A DNA stretch of 64,000 bases from Brachybacterium sp. P6-10-X1 (GTDB lineage: Bacteria > Actinomycetota > Actinomycetes > Actinomycetales > Dermabacteraceae). The position numbers and the translations under genes are program-made. This document shows positions 25,824 to 33,997 of this stretch, piece by piece. Numbering within the stretch: position 1 is the first letter of the stretch; every line of letters starts with the position of its first letter. The notes below the pieces were generated by a model. That model saw only the letters and a list, made by a program, of their open reading frames with translations, searched no databases and had not been told where the DNA came from. The stretch lies in contig NZ_CP017297.1 in assembly GCF_001969445.1 (NCBI RefSeq), positions 3,720,001 to 3,784,000 of the forward strand, written 5' to 3'.

Positions 25824-26515
25824 TCGACGACCTCACCGCCCTGATCAGTCAGGTGATCGACGACAATCACGACGCGCTGGATTCCTCGGCCGAGGCGATC
25901 GCGGCTTCCGGGCGCGACGGCGGGCTGATCTACGCGGCCGGGGCCGGACACTCCCTGGCTGCCGTGATGGAGACGTTCTTCCGCGCCGGCGGCCTCGCCT
26001 TCGTGCGGCCGCTGTGGAACGACCGCATCCTGCCGCTGGCCGGAGCACGGGCGTCGACAGCAGCGGAGCGCGAAGTGGGCCTCGGCGCGGGCATCGCCCA
26101 GCAGGCCCCCATCACCGACGCCGACACCGTGCTGATCTTCTCCAACTCCGGGGTGAACCCCTACCCGGTGGAGATCGCGGAGCACGCCCGGGAACAAGGG
26201 GCCACGGTCATCGCGATGACCTCGGTCGCCGCGAGCGCGACAGCACCGAAGAGAGCCGACCACCGACTGTTCGAGGTCGCCGACATCGTCCTGGACACCG
26301 CGGTGCCCGCAGGGGACGTCACGTGGCCCCCGGAGGCACCCGTCACAGCTCCGGCCTCGACGCTCCTGACGGCGTCGCTGTGGGCGGCGATCCTGCGGCG
26401 CATCGACACGATCGCCCCGGACGCCCCGCGCTGGAAGAGCGCGAACGTCGCGGGCACCGACGACCTCAACGCCGCACTCGTAGAGCGCTTCGGCCCCCGG
26501 ATTCCTGAGCTGTGA
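25820..26515 (+). CDS. SIS-domain sugar isomerase-like protein
   Basis: The 231-residue protein has a single SIS fold: GLIYAAGAGHSLAAVMETFF, where the Ser follows the first strand, and LIFSNSGVNPYPVEIAEHA, a second sugar-phosphate loop. It resembles the SIS_2/UPF0309-type group and presumably isomerises, or senses, the phosphosugar delivered by the PTS. ATG 25820 overlaps the PTS stop as ATGA with AGGAGG seven bases upstream; ATG 25814 is too close to that site. Its last 50 bp overlap the end of the convergent GntR gene. Confidence 0.85.
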   Translation: MIDDLTALISQVIDDNHDALDSSAEAIAASGRDGGLIYAAGAGHSLAAVMETFFRAGGLAFVRPLWNDRILPLAGARASTAAEREVGLGAGIAQQAPITDADTVLIFSNSGVNPYPVEIAEHAREQGATVIAMTSVAASATAPKRADHRLFEVADIVLDTAVPAGDVTWPPEAPVTAPASTLLTASLWAAILRRIDTIAPDAPRWKSANVAGTDDLNAALVERFGPRIPEL

Positions 26516-27215
26516 CCGGCGCGATCTGAGCCGACAGCTCGAAACGGTCACCCGGATAGGTGGAGACCGTGCGCTCGATCGAGCGGCCCCCCGTGCCGGA
26601 CGTGCGGACGAACTCGAGCACGGCCGTGCCCTGGTCGACGCCGAGCTCCTGGGCATCCTCCGGACGGATGGTCGCGGCCCGGATGATCTGCTCGCCGGCG
26701 TCGAACACGATGCCGTAGCGCGCCTCGAGCTCTCCGTAGAGGGAGCGCCGGGTGAAGTCGACGTCGACGAGCCCGGGGACGACGCGCGCATCCAGCGCAG
26801 TCCGCTCCAATGCCATGGGTCGGCCGTCGGCGAGGCGCACCCGATCCAGACGGGTCACGGGCGATCCCTTCTCGAGTCCGAGCGCCTCCGCCGTGGACGC
26901 ATCGGCCGGCTCCTCGAGAAGCCGCAGCACCCGCGAGCCCGCCTCGATCCCCCGTGCGGCCATGTCCTGCGTGAACCCCGTGAGATGCAGCGGCAGATTC
27001 ACCGCCGGGCGGGCGACGAAGGAGCCGCGGCCCACTTCGCGCACGATCCGACCCTCACGGGTGAGCTCGTCCAGAGCGCGTCGCGCGGTCATCCGCGAAA
27101 CCCCGGAATCCACGGCCAGGGCCCGCTCGCTGGGGACGGACGAGCCGACCGGGAGCTTCTCGATCTCGCGGCGCAGGTCGTCCACGAGTGCGCGGAACTT
27201 GGAGCGGTCGACCAT
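26466..27215 (-). CDS. GntR family regulator, HutC subfamily (UTRA domain)
   Basis: The 249-residue protein has a GntR winged helix (about residues 10-70, SSVPSERALAVDSGVSRMTA) and a UTRA ligand domain that usually binds a phosphosugar or amino sugar. It is convergent with the PTS-SIS operon and overlaps it by 50 bp at the 3' ends. A DasR-like site precedes the PTS gene, so it is the probable repressor. ATG 27215 has no ribosome-binding site; GAAGAT lies 6 nt upstream, a weak leaderless-type -10. Confidence 0.87.
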   Translation of the reverse strand: MVDRSKFRALVDDLRREIEKLPVGSSVPSERALAVDSGVSRMTARRALDELTREGRIVREVGRGSFVARPAVNLPLHLTGFTQDMAARGIEAGSRVLRLLEEPADASTAEALGLEKGSPVTRLDRVRLADGRPMALERTALDARVVPGLVDVDFTRRSLYGELEARYGIVFDAGEQIIRAATIRPEDAQELGVDQGTAVLEFVRTSGTGGRSIERTVSTYPGDRFELSAQIAPVTAQESGGRSALRVRR

Positions 27216-27337
27216 GCGTCGATCTTCGCACGGGCCGCACGAGAGCACCCCGTCCGCTGTCGGTCGAGATGTGCGCGACGGCCACGTCGGGGAGCTCATG
27301 AAGCGACGACCAGGTAGAACCCCGCGCGCTTGCCGTG

Positions 27338-27373
27338 TACGGTCCGAGACGTCGCCGGGCTTCGCGCCCGGCG
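27338..27373 (+). promoter_or_regulatory. ectD promoter -10 and 5' leader hairpin
   Basis: TACGGT (27338-27343) is a likely -10. Just downstream, CGCCGGGC (27353-27360) and GCCCGGCG (27366-27373) form an 8-bp stem with a 5-nt loop in the leader. The hairpin may stabilise or attenuate the transcript. Confidence 0.4.
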
Positions 27374-27444
27374 TCGGCATGTCCTCGGTCGTGCCGCGGT
27401 CGGGGACCTGCCCGCACTGTGACAACGCTCGAGGAGAGGACACC

Positions 27445-28341
27445 ATGACCACGGCGACCATGACCGACGATCTCTACCGCACCCGACTCACGGAGACGGC
27501 CGAGCCCGTCGCCCGCGAGCACCCCACCGTCTGGGGCGCCGCCGAGGACGGCCCCTTCGACGCCGCGGCGCTCGCCGCGCACGATCAGCGCGGCTTCACC
27601 ATCATGCAGGACCTCGTCACCGCGGACGAGGTGGCGACGTACCGCGAGGAGCTGGACCGGCTCAGCGCCGACAGCTCGCTGCGGGAGGACGACCGCGTGA
27701 TCACCGAACGCGCTTCCGGCGAGGTCCGCTCGATCTTCGCCGTCCAGCAGCTCAGCGAACTGATCGACCAGCTCTCCCGAGATCCGCGGCTGCTGGAGCG
27801 CGCCCGCCAGCTGCTCGGCTCGGACGTCTACCTGCACCAGAGCCGGATCAACTCCATGCCCGGCTTCAGGGGCAACGGCTTCTTCTGGCACTCCGACTTC
27901 GAGTCCTGGCACGCCGAGGACGGCATGCCCGCGCCCCGCGCCGTCAGCTGCTCGATCGCACTGACGCCGAACTTCCCCTACAACGGTGGGCTGATGGTCA
28001 TGCCCGGCTCCCACCGCACCTTCGTGCCGAGCGTGGGGGAGACCCCCGAGAACAACCACCTCTCCTCGCTCAAGGAGCAGACGGTCGGCGTGCCCTCGGA
28101 GGAGGTCATCACCGATATGGCCCACCGCCATGGCATCGACCAGTTCACCGGCCCGGCCGGCTCGGCCCTCTGGTTCGACGCGAACATCATGCACGGCTCG
28201 GGCAACAACATCACCCCGTTCCCGCGCTCGAACATCTTCATGGTGTTCAACAGCGTCGAGAACACCCTGGTGCAGCCGTATGCGGCCGCCGCTCCGCGCC
28301 CCGACCACATCGCGCACCGGGACGCTCGGCCGCTGAGCTGA
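27445..28341 (+). CDS. ectD: Ectoine hydroxylase EctD
   Basis: The 298-residue enzyme is an Fe(II)/2-oxoglutarate dioxygenase that converts ectoine to 5-hydroxyectoine, a compatible solute. The EctD signature is intact as FFWHSDFESWHAEDGMP, supplying the His and Asp of the iron site; the distal His is in NIMHGSGNN. Length is normal for the family. GAGGAGAGGA precedes ATG 27445. The ectABC synthesis genes are not adjacent, so it depends on ectoine made from another locus or taken up. A perfect hairpin follows the stop. Confidence 0.95.
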   Translation: MTTATMTDDLYRTRLTETAEPVAREHPTVWGAAEDGPFDAAALAAHDQRGFTIMQDLVTADEVATYREELDRLSADSSLREDDRVITERASGEVRSIFAVQQLSELIDQLSRDPRLLERARQLLGSDVYLHQSRINSMPGFRGNGFFWHSDFESWHAEDGMPAPRAVSCSIALTPNFPYNGGLMVMPGSHRTFVPSVGETPENNHLSSLKEQTVGVPSEEVITDMAHRHGIDQFTGPAGSALWFDANIMHGSGNNITPFPRSNIFMVFNSVENTLVQPYAAAAPRPDHIAHRDARPLS

Positions 28342-28385
28342 TGACCGAGGAAGCGATCCCGCCACAGGTGGCGGGAGACGGCGAC

Positions 28386-28414
28386 GGGGACGGACGAGCA
28401 GATCGTCCGTCCCC
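28386..28414 (+). terminator. Terminator hairpin after ectD
   Basis: GGGGACGGACGA (28386-28397) and TCGTCCGTCCCC (28403-28414) form a perfect 12-bp stem with a 5-nt loop, 45 bp after the ectD stop. Confidence 0.7.
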
Positions 28415-28554
28415 ATCGTCCTGCGCGCCGGCTCGCCATGGCGGTCGAGATCCGCACCGGCGGCGATCCCGCATGGGGTGGGAGGCGATGCACCACCTCC
28501 CGGGACCGGGCAGGCGGGATCCCGTCGTGGCCGGCGAGTAGCCCGCTCAGCCCC

Positions 28555-29192
28555 TCACCGCCACAGGAAGCAGTGCGTGTACCCGTTGGGGGCGGTGACC
28601 TGCTGCAGCTCGAAGCGATCGGCGAGCTCCTCGGGGCTCTCCCAGAGCTTCAGCCCGGTGCCGAGCTCCCACGGGGCGACGGCGATGTGCATCTCGTCGA
28701 TCAGGTCCGCCTCGAGGAACTCCCGCACGGTGGTGACCCCGCCGCCGATCCGCACGTCCTGACCGTCTGCCGCCGCGGTCGCCTGCGCGAGAGCGTCGGC
28801 AGGTGTCGCATCCAGGAAGTGGAAGGTGGTCTCCCCGAGAGAGAAGGAGGGGCGCACGTGATGGGTCAGCACGAACACCGGCGTGTGGAACGGCGGCCGT
28901 CGCCCCACCAGCCTCGCCAGGTCTCGTCGGCCCATGGCCCGCGCTGCGGACCGAACTTGTTGCGCCCCATGATCTCGGCGCCGATGTTGCGGGAGAAATC
29001 GCGGGTGAGGTGGTCCTCGAAGCCTCGTGACCCGCCCGGATCGGTGCGGCCCGGCCAGCTGGCCGTGGCCCCGGCCCAGGCGAACAAGTCGCCCGGATCG
29101 ACGTGGCCGAAGGGGTGCTCGTAGCTCTGCTCCGCCCCGGCGCCGATGCCGTCGCGGGAGACGGTGAAGTTCTGGACACGTACACGAGCCAT
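28555..29192 (-). pseudogene. Dihydrofolate reductase-family (RibD C-terminal type) protein, frameshifted
   Basis: From ATG 29192 the minus strand reads MARVRVQNFTVSRDG and continues to IMGRNKFGPQRGPW and WWGDG, the start of a DHFR-like (PF01872) protein. The frame then ends prematurely at 28866. A second frame, open to a stop at 28555, continues the same protein: PPFHTPVFVLTHH, VRIGGGVTTVREFL and LIDEMHIAVAPWELGTG. One base is missing near 28893-28902, in the run encoding WWGD-x-PP. Both halves look otherwise unblemished, so the mutation is recent or a base-calling error. The family acts as NADPH-dependent reductases of unknown substrate. Confidence 0.8.
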
Positions 29193-29355
29193 GACGGGAG
29201 CCCTCCTCGGGCCTCGGATCCTCGGATGCCCTGCCCATCGTGCCCCGCAGTGCGCCCGGTGTCACGGTGTTTCCGGCGTCCGGGTTTCCGCACTGGGCAC
29301 CGCAGATCGCGCCCGCTACCGTGGTGCCGCGATACCGCCGACGATGAGGTGAGCG

Positions 29356-30147
29356 ATGTTCGTCCTCGACCAGGGCAGCGGGCCGGCCGTGGTGCTGGTG
29401 CCCGGCCTGGGCTGCGACCACACGATGTACGCGCCCCAGCTCGACGCGCTGTCGGGCATGCGACTGCTGGCAGCAGATCTGCGCGGCACCGGGCGTTCGC
29501 CGAGCCTCGAGGGCATCCCGCTCGCCGACGTGCTCTCCACCCAGGCCGACGACATCGTCGACGCTCTGCAGGAGCGCGGCATCGAGAGCGCCCACCTCGT
29601 CGGCATCTCCTACGGCGGCGTCGTGGTGCAGCAGGTCATGGCGCGCCATCCCGAGCTGGCCCGCTCCGCGGTGATCTGCGACAGCCTGTGTGACACCGGG
29701 CCCCGCACGCTTACAGAACGGGTGCAGATGTGGCCCGCCCATCTGCAGCCCGCGATGCTCCGCGCCGTCCCCCGTCGGGCGCTGGCGAAAGCCACGCGCG
29801 CGGCCTACCCGCGCTGGCCCGAGGCCGGCGAGGCGATGGCCCAGGTGTTCCTCCGTGCGGATCTCGGCGACCTGATCACCCAGCGCCGCGTGGTCAACAC
29901 GATCCGTTTCGAGGAGATGCTGCGCGGCTGCGAGACGCCCACGCTGTGCCTGGTCGGCGACCAGTCCGCCCTGGCGAAGTCGATGATGGTCCGTACCCAC
30001 GACGCGCTGGCGCACTCCGAGTTCCACATCATCCCCGACTCCTTCGACCCCTCCAGCCTGTGCAACCCGGAGGCCTTCACCGCCCATCTGCAGCGCTGGG
30101 TCACCGCGCGGGAAGCGGGGGAGAGGCTCGGGCTGCCGCTGATCTGA
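29356..30147 (+). CDS. Alpha/beta hydrolase-fold protein lacking the usual catalytic His
   Basis: The 263-residue protein has the oxyanion segment VLVPGLGCDHTMY, the nucleophile elbow GISYGG and the acid strand CLVGDQSAL. In the last conserved block, where a G-x-G-H is expected, the sequence reads PDSFDPSSLCNPEAF with no His. It may be catalytically impaired or use another residue. GAGGTGAG precedes ATG 29356, and TACCGT at 29318-29323 is a possible -10. It is divergent from the broken DHFR-like gene. Confidence 0.82.
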   Translation: MFVLDQGSGPAVVLVPGLGCDHTMYAPQLDALSGMRLLAADLRGTGRSPSLEGIPLADVLSTQADDIVDALQERGIESAHLVGISYGGVVVQQVMARHPELARSAVICDSLCDTGPRTLTERVQMWPAHLQPAMLRAVPRRALAKATRAAYPRWPEAGEAMAQVFLRADLGDLITQRRVVNTIRFEEMLRGCETPTLCLVGDQSALAKSMMVRTHDALAHSEFHIIPDSFDPSSLCNPEAFTAHLQRWVTAREAGERLGLPLI

Positions 30148-30203
30148 GGGACACCGCGACGACGGAGACGCTCCGGCGGGCCGGTGGCCGCCATCTGTTC
30201 CAC

Positions 30204-30283
30204 CGTTCGAACGACGGGATCGATACGCTCGGAGGACCACACCTCCTGCGCGGGATCGGAGGACCACACCTCCCGTGCGGGAG
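30204..30283 (+). repeat. Palindrome and 27-bp tandem duplication upstream of the aminotransferase
   Basis: CGTTCGAACG (30204-30213) is a perfect palindrome. Then a unit beginning CGGAGGACCACACCTCC occurs at 30230 and again at 30257, a period of 27 bp. Each unit holds GGAGG and CCTCC arms able to form a small hairpin. TACGCT at 30225-30230 may be the -10, which would put both units in the 5' leader. Confidence 0.6.
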
Positions 30284-30353
30284 CAGCGCCGTCCCCGCGG
30301 GAACGTCCCCGCCCACGCGGGAGCGCGCCCGCCCACCGTCGAAGGAGACTCCA

Positions 30354-31532
30354 GTGCCCGGCATCGACGAACTCGACGCGATCACCCAGGACGAGCTGAT
30401 CGCCACCGGGGCCACCCGCTGGGCCCGCGGCGAGGACGTGATCGGCGCCTTCGTCGCCGAGATGGACTTCGGCACCGCCGCGCCGATCACCCAGCGGCTG
30501 CACCGCGAGGTGGACCGTGGCGCCTTCGGGTACCTTCCCTCAGGCATGAAGGCCGAGATGCAGCAGGCGACCGCCGAGTTCCTGCATCGTCGGACGGGAT
30601 GGGCGGTGAACCCGGCCGACATCCACGAGATGCCCGACGTCATCTCCGTGTTCGAGGCGGTGCTGGACCACTTCCTGCGGCCGGGTGCGAAGATCATCGT
30701 CCCCACGCCCTCCTACATGCCTTTCCTCCAGGTCCCCGCCCTCCACGGCCGGGAGATCCTCGAGGTCGAGATGGTCGCCGACGAAGGCGGCCGCTACCGC
30801 TACGACCTGGACGCCCTCGAGGCCGCCTTCGACGCCGGGGGCGAGCTGCTGGTGCTGTGCAATCCGCACAACCCCACCGGGAGAGTGTTCTCCCGCGAGG
30901 AGATGGAGCCGCTGGTGGAACTGGTGGACCGCAAGGGCGGGCGCGTGTTCTCCGACGAGATCTGGATGCCGCTGGTGCTCCAGGGCGAGCACGTCCCCTA
31001 CGCCACGCTGAGCGAGACCGCCGCCGGACACGCGCTCACCGCGGTCGCCGCGTCGAAGGCGTTCAACCTGCCCGGGCTCAAGTGCGCCCAGATGATCACC
31101 AGCAACGACGCCGACCGCGCCCACTGGAACGAGGTGGGGCACTTCCCCATGCACGGCGCCGCGAACCTCGGCCTCGCCGCCACCTCTGCTGCGTATGACC
31201 AGGGCGCGGCCTGGCTCGACGACGTCGTGACCTACCTGCGCCGCAACCGCGAGACCCTCACCGAGCTGGTCACGACGCTCCTGCCCCAGGCACGGATCAC
31301 CACCCTCGAGGGCACCTACGTCGCCTGGCTCGACCTGCGCGCCTACTCCATCACCGGCTCCCTGCACGACCAGCTGCTCGAGCATGCCCGCGTCGAATGC
31401 ACCGACGGCACCGCCTGCGGTCGGTCCTGGGAGGGCTTCGTCCGCTTCATCTACGCGATGCCGCACCCGCTGCTGGTCGAGGCGATCACCCGGATCGCGG
31501 AGGTGCTGGAGCCGGAGCGCGCCGGGCGGTGA
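30354..31532 (+). CDS. PLP-dependent aminotransferase/C-S lyase, MalY/PatB type
   Basis: The 392-residue enzyme is a fold-type I PLP protein of the MalY/PatB group, which cleaves C-S bonds (cystathionine beta-lyase) or transaminates. The PLP Lys is K235 in AVAASKAFNLPG, the Asn of LVLCNPHNPTGRVF binds the cofactor, and FSDEIW holds the Asp that contacts the pyridine nitrogen. GAAGGAG (30341-30347) precedes GTG 30354. The leader holds the tandem duplication described separately. Confidence 0.88.
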   Translation: MPGIDELDAITQDELIATGATRWARGEDVIGAFVAEMDFGTAAPITQRLHREVDRGAFGYLPSGMKAEMQQATAEFLHRRTGWAVNPADIHEMPDVISVFEAVLDHFLRPGAKIIVPTPSYMPFLQVPALHGREILEVEMVADEGGRYRYDLDALEAAFDAGGELLVLCNPHNPTGRVFSREEMEPLVELVDRKGGRVFSDEIWMPLVLQGEHVPYATLSETAAGHALTAVAASKAFNLPGLKCAQMITSNDADRAHWNEVGHFPMHGAANLGLAATSAAYDQGAAWLDDVVTYLRRNRETLTELVTTLLPQARITTLEGTYVAWLDLRAYSITGSLHDQLLEHARVECTDGTACGRSWEGFVRFIYAMPHPLLVEAITRIAEVLEPERAGR

Positions 31533-31580
31533 CCGGACACCGGTGGGGGAGGCCCCCTGGCGCCCGCATCGCACTGTCGT

Positions 31581-31586
31581 CATGCT
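31581..31586 (+). promoter_or_regulatory. -10-like element (CATGCT) of the NmrA-like gene
   Basis: CATGCT is followed by 7 nt and ATG 31594. The GGGAGG in between ends one base from the ATG, too near for normal initiation, so leaderless transcription is preferred. Confidence 0.35.
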
Positions 31587-31593
31587 GGGAGGC

Positions 31594-32505
31594 ATGAGCG
31601 AGACATCTCCTCCGACTGCAGCCCGGAACGTCCTGGTCGCCGGGGCCGGCGGCTACCTGGGCCGCCACCTCGTCACCGAGCTGGCGAGGGGCGGCCACAG
31701 AGTGCGCTGCCTGGTCCGGCGGCCCGAGGAGCTGGCCCGCCCCGGCCGATCCGGCGCCCCCTCCCTCGCCGGGCTCGACCTCGACGTGCGCAGCGCCGAT
31801 GTCACCGACCCCTCCACGCTCGCCTCGATCGCGGACGGCGTCGACGCCGTGATCTCGACCATCGGAGTGACCGGCCACGGCGGGGATCCGTGGCGCGTCG
31901 ACCACGCCGGGAACCTCGCCCTGCTCGACGCAGCCCTCGCTGCCGGCGTGCGGCGCGTCGTCTTCGTGAACGTGCTGCACGCCGAGCAGATCCCCGCTGA
32001 CCTCACCCGTGCCAAGAGCGCCTTCGCCGCGACGCTGCGCCGCACCACCGACCAGCACCTGATCGTGAATCCGTCGGGCTACTTCTCCGATCTCGGCGCC
32101 TATGCCTCGATGGCCCGGCGCGGCGTCGCCCTCGTCGTCGGCGGCGGGCGGGCACGCCTCTCGCCGATCGACGGCGCCGACCTCGCCGCCGTGATCCGTC
32201 AGCAGCTCGAGGCGGGCACGACGGGAGACCTGGACGTCGGCGGGCCGCAGACCCTCACCCACCACGAGATCGCCGAGCTCGCCTTCGAGGCGAGGGGGAA
32301 GCGCCCCCGCATCGCCTCGGTTCCGCTGCCGGTGGCGCGCGCCGGCCTCGCCCCGGTGCGCATGGTCGCGCCGTCGGCCGCCGGGATCGCCACCTTCCTG
32401 CTCGCCGGGCTCGCCGCGGACTCCGCCGCCCCGCCCTACGGCCACCGCCGCATGGCGGAGCACTTCCAGCAGCTCGCCGCCGCGGACGACAGCGGCCGGC
32501 GATGA
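31594..32505 (+). CDS. NAD(P)-binding, NmrA-like atypical SDR
   Basis: The 303-residue protein begins with a Rossmann fold (VLVAGAGGYLGRHLVTELA) and has the sugar-epimerase-like layout of atypical SDRs (PF05368/PF13460 type). The usual YxxxK is replaced by NPSGYFSDLG, common in NmrA-type redox sensors and quinone reductases. It may act as a reductase or as an NADP-sensing regulator. Its stop overlaps the start of the N-acetyltransferase gene (ATGA). Confidence 0.82.
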   Translation: MSETSPPTAARNVLVAGAGGYLGRHLVTELARGGHRVRCLVRRPEELARPGRSGAPSLAGLDLDVRSADVTDPSTLASIADGVDAVISTIGVTGHGGDPWRVDHAGNLALLDAALAAGVRRVVFVNVLHAEQIPADLTRAKSAFAATLRRTTDQHLIVNPSGYFSDLGAYASMARRGVALVVGGGRARLSPIDGADLAAVIRQQLEAGTTGDLDVGGPQTLTHHEIAELAFEARGKRPRIASVPLPVARAGLAPVRMVAPSAAGIATFLLAGLAADSAAPPYGHRRMAEHFQQLAAADDSGRR

Positions 32506-33341
32506 CCGGGGTCGGCCAGGCCGACGGGGCCGACTGGGGCATCGAGGCCTTCGACCCCGCCCTCTATCTCGACCGGATCGGCGTCGAGCCGGGCCCGCCG
32601 AGCCTCGACCTCCTCGAGCGCATCCACCGTGCGCACGTGGCGACCTTCCCCTTCAGCAACCTCGACGTGCTGCTGGGACGCCACCCCGGCGTCGACCCCG
32701 AGACCGTCGCCCGGCGCATGCTGCACGAGGGCGCCGGCGGGTACTGCTTCGAGCACGCCCAGCTGTTGGCCGGGGTGCTCGAGCGGCTGGGGATGACGGT
32801 GCGGCGCCGGCTGGGCCGTGTCCATTCCCCGACCAACACCCGCACCCACATGACCGTCGACGTCGAGCTCGAGGAGCGGTGGTGGATGCTGGATCCCGGC
32901 TTCGGCCTCTCCCTGACCGGTCCGATCCCGCGCGAGGACGGCGCCCGACGCGAGGAATGGTTCGGCACCCTGTCGATGCATCACCTCGAGAGTGCCGGCG
33001 GCATCGAGCAGTGGGAGCTGCGCCGCGGCGAGGATCTCCAGCACGTCACCGACCTGCTGCCCGTGGTGCCGGCCGACGTCCGCGCGGGCCACCACGTCAC
33101 CTCGACCATGCCCGGTGCCGGGCCCTTCACGACAATGCTCATCGTCAGCCGATTCACCGAGGACGGGCACGTGACCGTCACCAGCGCCGCCCGCACGATC
33201 CGTCGGCCCGGGCAGGAGACCATCCACGAGGAACTGACTCCCGCGCAGGTGATCGACGCCGTCGCGGACCTCGGCCTGCCTCTGGACGCCGGCACCGCCC
33301 GCACGCTGCGGAACCTCCGGGCGCAGGAGCCAGCGGGCTGA
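32502..33341 (+). CDS. Arylamine N-acetyltransferase (NAT)
   Basis: The 279-residue enzyme transfers acetyl from acetyl-CoA to arylamines or hydrazines. The catalytic triad is visible: C82 in GGYCFEHAQL, His in TRTHMTV and Asp in LDPGFG. Length is normal. ATG 32502 overlaps the NmrA-like gene stop, so the pair is co-translated. In actinobacteria, NATs serve xenobiotic inactivation or aromatic biosynthesis; the partner reductase could handle the same compound, but that is speculation. Confidence 0.92.
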   Translation: MTGVGQADGADWGIEAFDPALYLDRIGVEPGPPSLDLLERIHRAHVATFPFSNLDVLLGRHPGVDPETVARRMLHEGAGGYCFEHAQLLAGVLERLGMTVRRRLGRVHSPTNTRTHMTVDVELEERWWMLDPGFGLSLTGPIPREDGARREEWFGTLSMHHLESAGGIEQWELRRGEDLQHVTDLLPVVPADVRAGHHVTSTMPGAGPFTTMLIVSRFTEDGHVTVTSAARTIRRPGQETIHEELTPAQVIDAVADLGLPLDAGTARTLRNLRAQEPAG

Positions 33342-33400
33342 GATGCGGCCCGCTGCCTGCGCCCGCGGCCCCTGGCCCGCAGACCGCAGCCTGCTGCCGG

Positions 33401-33961
33401 TCAGCCGGCGAGCAGGTGCTCCGGGATGGCCTCGCGCCCCTCGACCTCCGCGATCAACGACCGATCGATGGTCGACCCGCGACGGACGACGGTGAGGTTG
33501 CCGCGCGTCTCGAGGATCACGAGCTCGGCCTCGCCCAGGTCGAGCACTCCGTGGGAGCGCAACAGTTCCCACAGATTCCGCTGCGTGAGGTGGACCCGGT
33601 GCAGCCCGGAGGGCATCGGCCGTCCTCCGATCATCAGGACCGTCGGCCGTCGACGTGGCAGCGGGTGCGGCAGCTTGCGCATCGTCCCCAGCAGGTACTC
33701 CATGACCATCAGCGTGTTCAGCACGATCAGCGCACCCAGCATGGTCGGCGCCTCGCCGAGGGTGGCGCGCGCGGTGACCCCGCCGATCACGGCGAGCACC
33801 GCGAAGCTGCCGACGGTGGGGTTCGCCATCAGGCGCGGGCCCGACAGATGCATGAGCAGCGCGAAGAACAGGTACAGCACGATGGTGGAGACCACCACGC
33901 CCAGCGCTCCGCTCCAGCTGATGCCGATGTAGTCCCGCCACACGATGTCCCAGTCGATCAT
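33401..33961 (-). CDS. DUF421 (YetF-type) membrane protein
   Basis: The 186-residue protein has three N-terminal membrane helices (about residues 15-95) and a small cytoplasmic C-terminal DUF421 domain (TVLMIGGRPMPSGLHRVHLT and onward). The role of this family is unsettled; Bacillus homologues affect spore and germinant-related processes. It converges with the NAT gene. CACAAT lies 6 nt before ATG 33961, a leaderless-type -10. Confidence 0.85.
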   Translation of the reverse strand: MIDWDIVWRDYIGISWSGALGVVVSTIVLYLFFALLMHLSGPRLMANPTVGSFAVLAVIGGVTARATLGEAPTMLGALIVLNTLMVMEYLLGTMRKLPHPLPRRRPTVLMIGGRPMPSGLHRVHLTQRNLWELLRSHGVLDLGEAELVILETRGNLTVVRRGSTIDRSLIAEVEGREAIPEHLLAG

Positions 33962-33997
33962 CGCTCCATTGTGGCGTGTCGCCGGTGCCCGGCCTCG

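Noticed and set aside
30230-30283. T-box or S-box riboswitch before the MalY/PatB-type gene
   Set aside because: The repeated GGAGG...CCTCC units lack the conserved T-box or SAM-riboswitch core sequences.
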